NCBI RefSeq assembly: GCF_015354575.1
Contig: NZ_JACAFQ010000001.1
Span: forward strand, 62,001-126,000
Direction of reading: 5' to 3'
DNA length: 64,000 nt
Source of the DNA: Pseudomonas sp. UFMG81
GTDB taxonomy: Bacteria; Pseudomonadota; Gammaproteobacteria; Pseudomonadales; Pseudomonadaceae
Below are positions 1 through 7,566 of the stretch, piece by piece (positions within the stretch are counted from its first letter, which is position 1; the number at the start of each line of letters is the position of its first letter). A program made the position numbers and the translations under genes. The notes beneath the pieces were generated by a model. That model searched no databases. It had not been told where the DNA came from and saw only the letters and a program-made list of their open reading frames with translations.

Positions 1-147
1 GTTGAACCTGAAGATCGGTCGGTTGACCGCCTCCCAGGGGTCGTCCTCGGTGGCCGCCTGGGTGGCTGCCACGGGCGCCAGCAACAGGCTGGCGCAGACA
101 CAAGCCTGGGTGACTCGATCGATCACTCCGGCACCGATCCTACGCAT
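1..147 (-). CDS. MlaA/VacJ-family outer-membrane lipid-asymmetry protein, N-terminal part
   Basis: Only the first 49 codons are inside the window; the gene runs off the left edge. The start is the ATG at 147. The N-terminus has a hydrophobic signal segment with an AxA-type end (residues about 14-32) followed by DPWEAVNRPIFRFN, the opening motif of the MlaA/VacJ family (usual form DPWE-x-x-NR-x-x-F-x-FN). MlaA sits in the outer membrane and removes misplaced phospholipid from the outer leaflet together with the MlaBCDEF system. There is no cysteine just before the conserved block, so this copy looks like a signal-peptidase I substrate and not a lipoprotein. Calling the family from 49 residues is reasonable but not certain. 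Confidence 0.75.
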   Translation of the reverse strand, partial: MRRIGAGVIDRVTQACVCASLLLAPVAATQAATEDDPWEAVNRPIFRFN

Positions 148-337
148 AGATGTTTCTCCATCGGATTTCACGGCTGCAGCGGCCTTTGGCACGCTGCTGA
201 ACAAGGCGCCAGTATAATGGCTCACCGGCTGATAAACAGCCTTACATAAATTTGCTAAACATTTTGTGAACAACTGTTGCAGTCATCGCCCGGTAACAAT
301 GACTGGATAGCCTGCGGACTATTTCAGGGAAGTGGCC

Positions 338-901
338 ATGCAAGACGCACCCGCCTTCACCGCCGTGCTGTTCGGACTGCGCGGCTGCCTGGTCCAGGCG
401 GCGAACGGCAGCCCCCTGCCCGCCCCTGGCGCCCTCGACTCGTTGGCCAAGCTACGCGCCAGGCAGGTGCCCTGCATCTGGCTCGACCAGCTCAGCGCCC
501 CCCAAAGCAAACGCTTGACCGGCGTGCTGCCCGACTGGCTACCCGGCCACCTCGCCACAGGCTGCCAGTGGCCTGCGCCCAACGCCTGCTGGCAAGCCTT
601 GATGACCCTCGAAAGCCAGCGCCTGGAAGGTTGCGTGCTGGTCAGCGGCGAGCCCTTGTTGCTGCAATCAGGCCTCAACGCCGGCCTGTGGACCGTCGGC
701 CTGGCCGCCTGCAGCCCCTCCTGCGACCTGGCTTCCAGCCAGTGGCAGGCAATGAGCGCCAAAGAACAGGAGCAAGCCCGCGGCAAAGCCACGCTGGAGC
801 TGTTCGGCCTGGGGGTGCACTCGGTGATCGACCATCTGGAATCCCTCGACGGCTGCCTGGCGGACATCGCCCAGCGTCGGCACAAGGGCGAAAAACCCTA
901 G
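338..901 (+). CDS. Degenerate HAD-superfamily (phosphonatase-like) protein
   Basis: A 187-residue protein. The start is ATG 338 with an AGGGAAG ribosome site a few bases upstream; an in-frame GTG at 332 is less likely. The fold assignment rests on two segments typical of phosphonoacetaldehyde-hydrolase-like HAD proteins: QWPAP at residues 77-81 (usually GRPAP) and GLNAGLWTVG at 112-121 (usually xxNAGMWTVG). The catalytic parts are missing: motif I, normally DxDGT or DxAGT, reads FGLRGC with Gly13 and Arg15, and the acidic pair of motif IV is replaced by Ser103-Gly104. It is therefore probably not a phosphatase. It stands alone between the mlaA-like gene and the DUF4404 gene. The function is unknown; a binding or regulatory role is inference. 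Confidence 0.7.
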   Translation: MQDAPAFTAVLFGLRGCLVQAANGSPLPAPGALDSLAKLRARQVPCIWLDQLSAPQSKRLTGVLPDWLPGHLATGCQWPAPNACWQALMTLESQRLEGCVLVSGEPLLLQSGLNAGLWTVGLAACSPSCDLASSQWQAMSAKEQEQARGKATLELFGLGVHSVIDHLESLDGCLADIAQRRHKGEKP

Positions 902-1023
902 CGCCGGCCGTTGACAAGGGTCATGCAAAGCACCGGCAGGTGGATTACGCTAGAGGGCAGGCAAGAACCTTTACTGCTTCGCTGAGGTCCATGCCTTGCC
1001 AAGCCATTGATGGAGAACGAACA

Positions 1024-1287
1024 ATGCCTGCCCGCGAATTGCAAGAGCGCCTTGACAGCCTGCGCGAGCAACTGGACCGCAACGTACCGCTAACGGACGA
1101 AGAGCTGGCCAGCCTGCATGAAGAAGCACGGCAGATCGAGGCACAGCTGAAACTCGAAGAGGCCACGCCGGACAACAACCTGGTGGATGGCGTGAACCTC
1201 GCCATCGAACGCTTCGAAGCCGATCACCCGGACCTCACCGCCACCCTGCGCAGCATCGCCAACTCGCTGCACAGCATGGGGATCTGA
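1024..1287 (+). CDS. DUF4404 family protein
   Basis: A small, charged, mostly helical protein of 87 residues that matches the DUF4404 family known in Pseudomonas (start MPARELQERL, end region DLTATLRSIANSLHSMGI). The first half is rich in Glu, Leu and Arg in a heptad-like pattern, suggesting a short coiled coil. No signal peptide, membrane segment or catalytic motif is visible. The ATG at 1024 was chosen because the family starts here; a longer in-frame reading upstream is a shadow of the HAD gene. A gap of 122 bases separates it from the HAD gene, so a separate promoter is possible. The function is unknown. Confidence 0.85.
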   Translation: MPARELQERLDSLREQLDRNVPLTDEELASLHEEARQIEAQLKLEEATPDNNLVDGVNLAIERFEADHPDLTATLRSIANSLHSMGI

Positions 1288-1317
1288 CCCTCTTTGATAT
1301 CGAATGGGGCTGCGAAG

Positions 1318-1578
1318 CAGCCCATCGCCGGCAAGCCGACTCCCAAATCTTGCGCGGCCTCTGTAGGAGCGGCCTTGTGTCGCGAATGGGCCGCAGAGCG
1401 GCCCCGACGATCTTGAGGTGTATTCGAGATCCTGGGGGCGCTGCGCCCCCCTTTCCGACCGGTCCGGCGCCCCGGCAAGGCCGCTCCTACAAAAAAGCGG
1501 TGCAAGACAGTTGCTCCCGCAGGCAGTGCGGCCCTGTGGGAGCCGGCTTGCCGGCGATGGGCCGCAACGCGGCCCCGA
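1318..1578. repeat. Composite palindromic REP array, locus 1
   Basis: The stretch between the convergent DUF4404 and queF genes holds no gene but is packed with palindromes. The core, 1362-1491, opens with TGTAGGAGCGGCCTTG and closes with its inverse (CAAGGCCGCTCCTACA), with two internal GC-rich inverted repeats and a conserved middle containing ATCTTGAGGTGTATTCGAGA. To the left is GCCGGCAAGCC plus TCTTGCGCGG; to the right is TGCAAGACAGTTGCTCC and a further REP unit (TGTGGGAGCCGGCTTGCCGGCGATGGG split over 1535-1561). The same order recurs at five other loci in the window. Confidence 0.85.
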
Positions 1579-1583
1579 TTGAT

Positions 1584-2414
1584 TTACTGCCGAACCAGGC
1601 GCAGGTTCTGCGGGCTGATCGCCCGGGTGCTGCGGTACGGGTTGATATCCAACCCACCCCGGCGCACATACCGCGCATACACCGTCAAATGCTCCGGTTG
1701 CAGCAAGTTCTTCAAGTCCAGGTAAATACGCTCCACACACTGCTCGTGGAAGTCGGCATGCTGACGGAAGCTGATCAGGTAGGTCAGCAGGCTGGCATGA
1801 TCCAGCGCCCGCCCCTTGTACTCCACCACCACGCTGCCCCAGTCCGGCTGGCCGGTCACCGGGCAGTTGGACTTGAGCAGGTGGCTGTGCACGGTCTCTT
1901 CCACCACACGCTCTGTCGAGCAGCGCAGCAGTTCCGGCTGCGGCTGTTCATAGTTGCTGATGCTGATATCCAGCGCATCGATGCACTGGCCTGGCAAGGC
2001 GGTCACGCCCTGGGCCTCGATCTCGGCCAACGTGCTGACCTTCACGGCCACCGGCTTGCCCGCAGCCGCCGACAGGTCCTTCACCAGGCAGGCCTGCAAC
2101 TCGGCCACGCTCTGGAACACTGTCTGGTTCAGCGAGTTGAGGTACAGCTTGAACGACTTCGACTCGATGATATTCGGCGAATCGCAAGGGATGGCGAACT
2201 CTGCGATGGCCACCACCGGCTTGCCCGATGGCAGCAGCCAGGACAGCTCGAAGCAGTTCCAGAAGTCCACCCCCTGCCAGGGCAACGCGTCGCCGCTGAC
2301 ACCCAGCTCGGCCCACTTGGCCAGGCGCGGGATGGGGAACAACAGTTCGGGGGTATAGGTGGCGATGTATTCGCTGGACTTGCCCAGCGGGGAGTGTTCG
2401 GCGGCGGGATGCAT
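1584..2414 (-). CDS. queF: NADPH-dependent 7-cyano-7-deazaguanine reductase QueF
   Basis: QueF reduces the nitrile preQ0 to the amine preQ1 using NADPH, in the cytosolic pathway to the tRNA base queuosine. The 276-residue length matches the long bimodular QueF type of gamma-proteobacteria. The catalytic cysteine is Cys184 in [16 protein letters not shown], with the conserved Asp191 seven residues on; His223 lies in the [11 protein letters not shown] block, and the substrate-binding ESKSFK motif is at about residues 84-89. The start [11 protein letters not shown] is the family start. The gene is monocistronic in appearance, with the repeat array downstream and 68 bases to the end of the cupredoxin gene upstream. 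Confidence 0.97.
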   Translation of the reverse strand: MHPAAEHSPLGKSSEYIATYTPELLFPIPRLAKWAELGVSGDALPWQGVDFWNCFELSWLLPSGKPVVAIAEFAIPCDSPNIIESKSFKLYLNSLNQTVFQSVAELQACLVKDLSAAAGKPVAVKVSTLAEIEAQGVTALPGQCIDALDISISNYEQPQPELLRCSTERVVEETVHSHLLKSNCPVTGQPDWGSVVVEYKGRALDHASLLTYLISFRQHADFHEQCVERIYLDLKNLLQPEHLTVYARYVRRGGLDINPYRSTRAISPQNLRLVRQ

Positions 2415-2482
2415 GGAAACTGACCTGAAGGTTCGAAATTGCCCCTAGTCTACCGGTTTTGCCCCCCGCCTTGCAGCGCCCG

Positions 2483-3001
2483 TCACTCGATGGTCAGTGG
2501 CCCGACCATGCCGGCCTGGTAGTGCCCTGGTACGTTGCAGGCGAACTCGATGGGTGCCGATTTGTGGAAGGTCCAGGTCAGCTCGGCGCGCTGGCCGGGC
2601 TGCACCAGCACAGTGTTGCCGCCACCATGGGTGTGGCCACCGTCCATTGTCTGGCCGTGGCCCATCTGGCCATGGTCCATGCCTTCGTGATTCATGCCGG
2701 CGGTGAACAGTTTGCCTTGCATGGCAATCATTTCCTTCTGGTGCTCGACGTGCATGGCCTTGTCACCCAGGTTGAACTCATGGGGCAACTGGCCTTGGTT
2801 GATCAGCACGAAACGCACGGTTTCGCCGGCCTTGACCTTGAGGCTCTTGGGTTCGAAGGCGATGTCCTTGAGCACCACTTCGACGGTACGGCTGGCCTTG
2901 GCCGCCGGTGCCGGCTCACCAAAAGCGAAGGCCTTCGATGCGTCGGCGAATGTGGGCAGGCTAAGCAGCGCGAGGGTGGCGGCGAGGAACAGGTGTTTCA
3001 T
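2483..3001 (-). CDS. Periplasmic cupredoxin-like copper-binding protein
   Basis: A 172-residue secreted protein. Residues 1-19 form a Sec signal peptide (MKHLFLAATLALLSLPTFA). The mature part is a cupredoxin fold with a full type-1 copper ligand set: His74 in LPHEFNLG, then Cys155, His160 and Met165 in CNVPGHYQAGM. Between the ligands, residues 83-125 form a long His/Met-rich insert (repeats of MDHG, MGHG and HTHGGG) that could hold extra copper. It resembles CopI-like copper-tolerance cupredoxins. It is transcribed away from the copRS-type genes, and a CopR-type box lies in the shared 240-base spacer, so copper induction is likely. Confidence 0.9.
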   Translation of the reverse strand: MKHLFLAATLALLSLPTFADASKAFAFGEPAPAAKASRTVEVVLKDIAFEPKSLKVKAGETVRFVLINQGQLPHEFNLGDKAMHVEHQKEMIAMQGKLFTAGMNHEGMDHGQMGHGQTMDGGHTHGGGNTVLVQPGQRAELTWTFHKSAPIEFACNVPGHYQAGMVGPLTIE

Positions 3002-3022
3002 GGGTAACTCCGGATAACACAG

Positions 3023-3042
3023 CGAGAATGGTGCCATTCTCG
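3023..3042. promoter_or_regulatory. Perfect 9+2+9 palindrome upstream of the cupredoxin gene
   Basis: CGAGAATGGTGCCATTCTCG has two perfect 9-base arms around a TG centre. It lies 22-41 bases before the cupredoxin start codon, so it would overlap the -10 region or the early leader. It could be an operator or a leader hairpin; the sequence alone does not decide. Confidence 0.5.
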
Positions 3043-3074
3043 AAAAAGCTGACTGGCAGCTGGCTGACGGGAAG

Positions 3075-3089
3075 ATTACAACTTTGTCA
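3075..3089 (-). promoter_or_regulatory. Candidate CopR/CusR-type box
   Basis: On the minus strand this reads TGACA-AAGT-TGTAAT, which fits the copper-regulator box pattern TGACA-N4-TGTAAT of the CopR/CusR family. It is placed between the divergent cupredoxin and copRS-type genes, about 75 bases before the cupredoxin start, which suits an activator site. Confidence 0.6.
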
Positions 3090-3150
3090 GCTTGGGCGGC
3101 GCGCCGGATCGTCACGTATGATTTCGCCAACACCCCTGTCATTGCGGTTA

Positions 3151-3215
3151 CGTGGGAGTGGGCTTGCCCCGCGATGGCGATGTCACGCCGATCGCGGGGC
3201 AAGCCCGCTCCCACG
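3151..3215. repeat. REP doublet (inverted pair)
   Basis: The left arm CGTGGGAGTGGGCTTGCCCC (3151-3170, continuing GCGAT) is matched by the inverted arm ATCGCGGGGCAAGCCCGCTC (3191-3210, continuing CCACG). This is the first of five copies of this doublet type in the window, and the only one in a divergent promoter region: it ends 26 bases before the copR start codon. Confidence 0.85.
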
Positions 3216-3241
3216 GCACACCCTAAAATCCTGGAAACTCC

Positions 3242-3922
3242 ATGAAACTGCTGATCGTCGAAGACCAGGCCAAGACCGGCCAGTACCTGAACCAGGGCCT
3301 GCGCGAGGCCGGCTTCGCCACCGAGCTGGCCGGTGACGGCGACACCGGCCAGCACCTGGCCCTGACCGGCGACCACGACCTGCTGATCCTCGACGTGATG
3401 CTGCCCGGGCGCAATGGCTGGCAGATCCTCCAGGCCGTGCGCCAGGCAGGCCTGGACACCCCGGTGCTGTTCCTCACCGCCCGTGATGCCGTCGAGGACC
3501 GCGTGCATGGCCTGGAGCTGGGCGCCGACGACTACCTGGTCAAGCCCTTCGCCTTCTCCGAATTGCTGGCACGGGTGCGCACCCTGCTGCGCCGGGGCGC
3601 CAGCGCCAGCCAGGACACCAGCCTGAGCCTGGGCGACCTGCGCCTGGACCTGATCCGCCGCCGCGCCGAGCGCGCCGGCAGCCGCATCGACCTGACCGCC
3701 AAGGAGTTCGCCCTGCTCGAGTTGCTGTTGCGCCGCCAGGGCGAGGTGCTACCCAAGTCGCTGATCGCCTCGCAGGTGTGGGACATGAACTTCGACAGCG
3801 ACACCAACGTCATCGAAGTGGCCATCCGCCGACTGCGCCTGAAGATCGACGACAACCACGCCACCAAGCTGATCCACACCGTGCGCGGCATGGGCTATGT
3901 GCTCGAGGAGCGCCAGGACTGA
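3242..3922 (+). CDS. copR: OmpR-family response regulator, CopR/CusR type
   Basis: A 226-residue regulator with an N-terminal receiver and a C-terminal winged-helix DNA-binding domain. The receiver has the acidic pair Glu7-Asp8, phospho-acceptor Asp51 in [10 protein letters not shown] and Lys101 in LVKPF. The DNA-binding part (about residues 128-226) carries the typical [19 protein letters not shown] and RRLRLKID blocks. TGA and the kinase ATG overlap by one base (TGATG), so the two are translationally coupled. The divergent cupredoxin gene and the CopR-type box support a copper role, but the metal is inferred; regulators for other metals (for example CzcR) look alike. Confidence 0.88.
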   Translation: MKLLIVEDQAKTGQYLNQGLREAGFATELAGDGDTGQHLALTGDHDLLILDVMLPGRNGWQILQAVRQAGLDTPVLFLTARDAVEDRVHGLELGADDYLVKPFAFSELLARVRTLLRRGASASQDTSLSLGDLRLDLIRRRAERAGSRIDLTAKEFALLELLLRRQGEVLPKSLIASQVWDMNFDSDTNVIEVAIRRLRLKIDDNHATKLIHTVRGMGYVLEERQD

Positions 3923-5265
3923 TGCGCCGCCTCTCCCTGGGCGGGCGCCTGGCCCTGCTGTTCGCCGCCTGCACCGCCGCCGTGTCGCTGGGTGCGGGCC
4001 TGTTGTTCAACCGCGCCAGCGCGCAGCACTTCGTCGAGCTCGACCAGCAACTGCTCAGCGGCCGCCTGTCGTTGATGCGCAGCCTGCTTGACGGTGTCGC
4101 CACCCCGCAGCAACTAGCCACGCGCCTGCCCATGCTGATCAACGAACTGAGCCACCAGGCGGACCTTGCCCTGCGCGTGCGCGGCGCCGATGGCACGCCC
4201 TGGTTCGACAGCCGCGCGGCGCTGCCGGACGAGCCACGCGGCGCCGGTCTGGCTACGCTGCGCACCCAGGGCGTCGACTATCGCAGCCTGAGCATCGCGC
4301 TCGACCAGGGCCGGCCCGATTCGCCGCAACTGACCTTGTTCCTCGACATCACCCATCACCAGCATTTCCTGCAAGGCATGCAGCGCCTGATCTGGCTCAC
4401 GGTCGGACTGTCGGCGCTGGCCACCGCGCTGCTCGGTGCCTGGGCCGCGCGCCGAGGGCTGAAGCCGCTGCGGCAGATGGGCAAGGTCGCGGCCAGCGTC
4501 AATGCCCGCTCGTTGACCACGCGGCTGCCCGCAGAGCAAATGCCCGAGGAGCTGGCCGAACTGGCCGCGACGGTCAATGCCATGCTGCAACGCCTGGACG
4601 ATGCCTTCCAGCGCCTGTCGGCGTTCTCCGCCGACATCGCCCACGAGTTGCGTACACCGCTGTCGAACCTGCTCACCCACACCCAGGTCACCCTCACCCG
4701 CCCGCGCGCCCTGGAAGAGTACCGCGAAGCCCTGCACGGCAACCTCGAGGAGCTGCAGTGGATGGCCCAACTGGTCAACGACATGCTCTACCTGGCCAAG
4801 GCCGACCACGGCCTGCTGATGCCCAGCCGCCAGCCGCTGGACCTGGCCGGGGAGGTCGACGCACTGCTGGAGTACTACGCGCCGCTGGCCGAGGAGGCCG
4901 AGGTGCGGCTACTGCGCGAGGGGCAGGCACGCACCGAGGGCGACCGGCACATGCTGCGCCGCGCCCTGTCCAACCTGCTGGACAATGCGCTGCGTTTCAC
5001 GCCAGCCGGGGGCGAGATCCGCGTCACTTTGGCAGATGGCCTGCGCGTCAGCGTGGCCAATACCGGGCCGGCGATCCCTCCGCAATTGCTGGAACGGCTG
5101 TTTGACCGTTTCTACCGGGCGGACCCGGCGCGCCAGGAAGGCAGCAGCGAGCATGCGGGGTTGGGGTTGGCCATTACCCGGTCGATCGTGCAGGCGCATG
5201 GGGGTAGCATCAGAGCAGAGTGTGCAGATGGCTGGACGCGGTTTGTGATCGAGCTGCCTGCTTAG
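3922..5265 (+). CDS. copS: Sensor histidine kinase, CopS/CusS type
   Basis: A 447-residue membrane kinase. The first membrane segment is about residues 9-28 and the second about 157-175, enclosing a periplasmic sensor region of about 125 residues. A HAMP linker follows, then the phosphorylated His241 in FSADIAHELRTPLSNL, the N-box with Asn351 and Asn355 in SNLLDNALRFT, and a C-terminal GLGLAITRS ATP-lid. Its ATG overlaps the regulator stop by one base. It is the partner of the upstream regulator. It belongs to the heavy-metal sensor kinase family; copper is inferred from the cupredoxin neighbour. Confidence 0.88.
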   Translation: MRRLSLGGRLALLFAACTAAVSLGAGLLFNRASAQHFVELDQQLLSGRLSLMRSLLDGVATPQQLATRLPMLINELSHQADLALRVRGADGTPWFDSRAALPDEPRGAGLATLRTQGVDYRSLSIALDQGRPDSPQLTLFLDITHHQHFLQGMQRLIWLTVGLSALATALLGAWAARRGLKPLRQMGKVAASVNARSLTTRLPAEQMPEELAELAATVNAMLQRLDDAFQRLSAFSADIAHELRTPLSNLLTHTQVTLTRPRALEEYREALHGNLEELQWMAQLVNDMLYLAKADHGLLMPSRQPLDLAGEVDALLEYYAPLAEEAEVRLLREGQARTEGDRHMLRRALSNLLDNALRFTPAGGEIRVTLADGLRVSVANTGPAIPPQLLERLFDRFYRADPARQEGSSEHAGLGLAITRSIVQAHGGSIRAECADGWTRFVIELPA

Positions 5266-5276
5266 GGCTGCTGCGC

Positions 5277-5545
5277 ACCCCATCGCCGGCAAGCCGCACA
5301 CACTTGGCGGCCAGCATGCTCCCCCTGTAGGAGCGGCCTTGCCGGGGCGCCGGACCGGCCGGAAAGGGCCGCAAAGCGGCCCCGGCAATCTTGAGGTGTA
5401 ATCGAGATCCTGGGGGCGCTACGCACCCCTTTCGCGGCACGAGGCCGCTCCTACAGATTCATGCGCAAGACAGTTGCTCCCGCATGGTGAGGATCACCCT
5501 CAAGGCCAAAGCCGGCTTGCCGGCGATGGGGGGGCAACGCGCGCT
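5277..5545. repeat. Composite palindromic REP array, locus 2
   Basis: This fills the 295-base gap between the convergent copS and lolE genes. The core at 5326-5455 is 130 bases, the same length as locus 1, again bounded by TGTAGGAGCGGCC and GGCCGCTCCTACA, with the internal ATCTTGAGGTGTAATCGAGA. It is flanked by CATCGCCGGCAAGCC on the left and GCGCAAGACAGTTGCTCCCG, then GCCGGCTTGCCGGCGATGG, on the right. No gene is present. Confidence 0.85.
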
Positions 5546-5560
5546 CTGACTTGCAAGCCC

Positions 5561-6805
5561 TTACTCGTAACGCAGCGCCATGGCCGGTTCCACCTGCGAA
5601 GCGCGGTACGCCGGGTAGATCGTCGCCAGGAAGCTCATCACCAGACCAGCCGTACAGATCAGCGCGACATCGCCCCACTGCAGCTCGGACGGCAGGCTGC
5701 TGATGAAGTAGATGTCGGAGGTGAAGATATGCTGCCCGCTGACCCGCTCCAGCCAGCCGACGATCTGGCTGACGTTGAACGCGGCGACCACCCCGAGCAC
5801 CCCACCGATCAGCGTCCCGACGATACCGATCAGGCTGCCCTGGACCATGAAGGTGCCCATGATCTGCGCCGGCGTGGCGCCGAGGGTGCGCAGGATGGCG
5901 ATGTCCGGGCCCTTGTCGTTCACCACCATCACCAGGGTGGCGATGATGTTGAACGCCGCCACCGCGATGATCATCATCAGCAGCAGGCCGATCATGGTCT
6001 TTTCCATCTTCATGGCGCTGAACAGGCTGCCCTGGGTGTGCGACCAGTCATCGGCGCGATAGGCATCACCCAGGCCGGCGACAATGGCTTTGGATACCTG
6101 CGGCGCGGCGTACAGGTCGTGCAGCTTCAGGCGTACGCCCTGCACCTGACCGGGGGCCCAGCGCTGCATCTCGCCCGCGTCGACCATATGGATGTAGGCC
6201 TGGGAGCCGTCCAATTCGGCGCCGACCTTGAAGATACCAACCACGGTCAGGCGCTGCATGCGCGGGGTGATGCCGCCTGGCTCGTTGCTGACCTCGGGAA
6301 CGATCAGGGTCAGCTTGTCACCGGTATTGAGGCGGAAGCGCCGCGCGGTCAGCTCACCGATGACCACGCCGTACTCGCCAGGCACCAAGGCCTGCAGGCT
6401 GCCCTGCACGATGTGCTGGGTGACAATGGAGACCTTGGCCTCCTCGTCCGGGTCGATACCGGCGACCTGAATGGGCTGCATCGCGCCCTTGTACGAGAGC
6501 ATGCCTTCCATCTCGGTGATCGGCGCCGCAGCCATCACCGCCGGGTTGCCCTCGGCGGCGCGGGCGACCTTGTGCCAGTCATCCAGCGGCTGCACACCCA
6601 GGATGGCGGCGTGAGGCACCAGGCCCAGCACCCGCGAGCTCATTTCGCGCTGGAAACCGTTCATCACCGAAAGCACCACGATCATCGCCAGCACGCCGAG
6701 CGACAGGCCGATCATCGAGGTCATGGAAATGAACGAGATGAAGTGGTTGCGGCGCTTGGCACGGGTGTAGCGGGCACCGATGAACAAGGGCAAGGGTCTG
6801 AACAT
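5561..6805 (-). CDS. lolE: Lipoprotein-releasing ABC transporter permease LolE
   Basis: An inner-membrane subunit of LolCDE, which extracts mature outer-membrane lipoproteins and passes them to LolA. It is 414 residues from ATG 6805 (MFRPLPLFIG, matching the start of its LolC paralogue); a GTG at 6817 is possible. The architecture is family-typical: one membrane segment near residues 25-45, a large periplasmic domain to about 265, then three segments near the C-terminus. It is the third gene after lolC and lolD. Assigning E rather than C rests on gene order, since the two permeases are paralogues that share [15 protein letters not shown] and the [15 protein letters not shown] region (here [12 protein letters not shown]). 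Confidence 0.9.
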   Translation of the reverse strand: MFRPLPLFIGARYTRAKRRNHFISFISMTSMIGLSLGVLAMIVVLSVMNGFQREMSSRVLGLVPHAAILGVQPLDDWHKVARAAEGNPAVMAAAPITEMEGMLSYKGAMQPIQVAGIDPDEEAKVSIVTQHIVQGSLQALVPGEYGVVIGELTARRFRLNTGDKLTLIVPEVSNEPGGITPRMQRLTVVGIFKVGAELDGSQAYIHMVDAGEMQRWAPGQVQGVRLKLHDLYAAPQVSKAIVAGLGDAYRADDWSHTQGSLFSAMKMEKTMIGLLLMMIIAVAAFNIIATLVMVVNDKGPDIAILRTLGATPAQIMGTFMVQGSLIGIVGTLIGGVLGVVAAFNVSQIVGWLERVSGQHIFTSDIYFISSLPSELQWGDVALICTAGLVMSFLATIYPAYRASQVEPAMALRYE

Positions 6806-6867
6806 GAACGGGAACACCTAAATTGATAGTCAACCGGGGCGGCCTGGCGGCGCCCCGCGCAAGCGGC

Positions 6868-7566
6868 TCAGATCGCCACCAGGTGCCCGTCTTCCAGGCG
6901 CAGCACACGGTCCATCTGGCGCGCCAGGTTGAGATCGTGGGTCACCACCAGGAACGCCGTCTGCGAATGGGTGGAAAGCTCCTGCATCAGCTCCTGGATC
7001 CCCTGGGCGGTGTGATGGTCGAGGTTACCGGTGGGCTCGTCGAGCATCACCAGGCCCGGGCGGTTGACCAGGGCGCGGGCGATGGCCACACGCTGGCGTT
7101 CGCCACCGGACAGTTCGGCCGGCTTGTGGTTCAGGCGGTGGCCCAGGCCAACGCGCTTGAGCAGCGCCTCGGCGCGCTCGCGGGCTTCGGCGATGGCGGT
7201 CTTGCCGATCAGCAGCGGCATGCAGGCGTTCTCCAGGGCGGTGAACTCCGGCAGCAGGTGGTGGAACTGGTAGACGAAGCCCAGCGCGCGGTTGCGCAGC
7301 AGGCCACGGGCGCGCTCGCCCAGCGCCGACAGTTCTTCACCGGCCAGCCAGACGCTGCCCTGAGAGGGAGTGTCGAGGCCACCCAGCAAGTTGAGCAAGG
7401 TACTCTTGCCCGAGCCCGAGCTGCCCACGATGGCCACCCGTTCGCCCGGGTGCAGCTCAAGGTTCAACCCGGACAACACCTGCACCGACTCCGGGCCTTC
7501 ATCGTAGCTCTTGCCCAGGTTGCGGCAACTCAACACGGCTTTATCACTCATGCGCGACTCACTCAT
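6868..7566 (-). CDS. lolD: Lipoprotein-releasing ABC transporter ATPase LolD
   Basis: A 232-residue ATPase that powers the LolCDE complex at the cytoplasmic face. Walker A is GSSGSGKST (residues 48-56), the signature is LSGGERQR (152-159) and Walker B is VMLDEP (about 173-178). [16 protein letters not shown] is the Lol-specific Q-loop region. The first ATG at 7566 overlaps the lolC stop by 8 bases; a second in-frame ATG at 7551 (MSDKAVL) is an equally plausible start. It ends 62 bases before lolE. Confidence 0.95.
   Translation of the reverse strand: MSESRMSDKAVLSCRNLGKSYDEGPESVQVLSGLNLELHPGERVAIVGSSGSGKSTLLNLLGGLDTPSQGSVWLAGEELSALGERARGLLRNRALGFVYQFHHLLPEFTALENACMPLLIGKTAIAEARERAEALLKRVGLGHRLNHKPAELSGGERQRVAIARALVNRPGLVMLDEPTGNLDHHTAQGIQELMQELSTHSQTAFLVVTHDLNLARQMDRVLRLEDGHLVAI

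Noticed and set aside
1350..2423. A 357-codon plus-strand reading across the repeat array and queF
   Set aside because: It runs through palindromes and then antisense to queF, which has all its catalytic residues on the minus strand.
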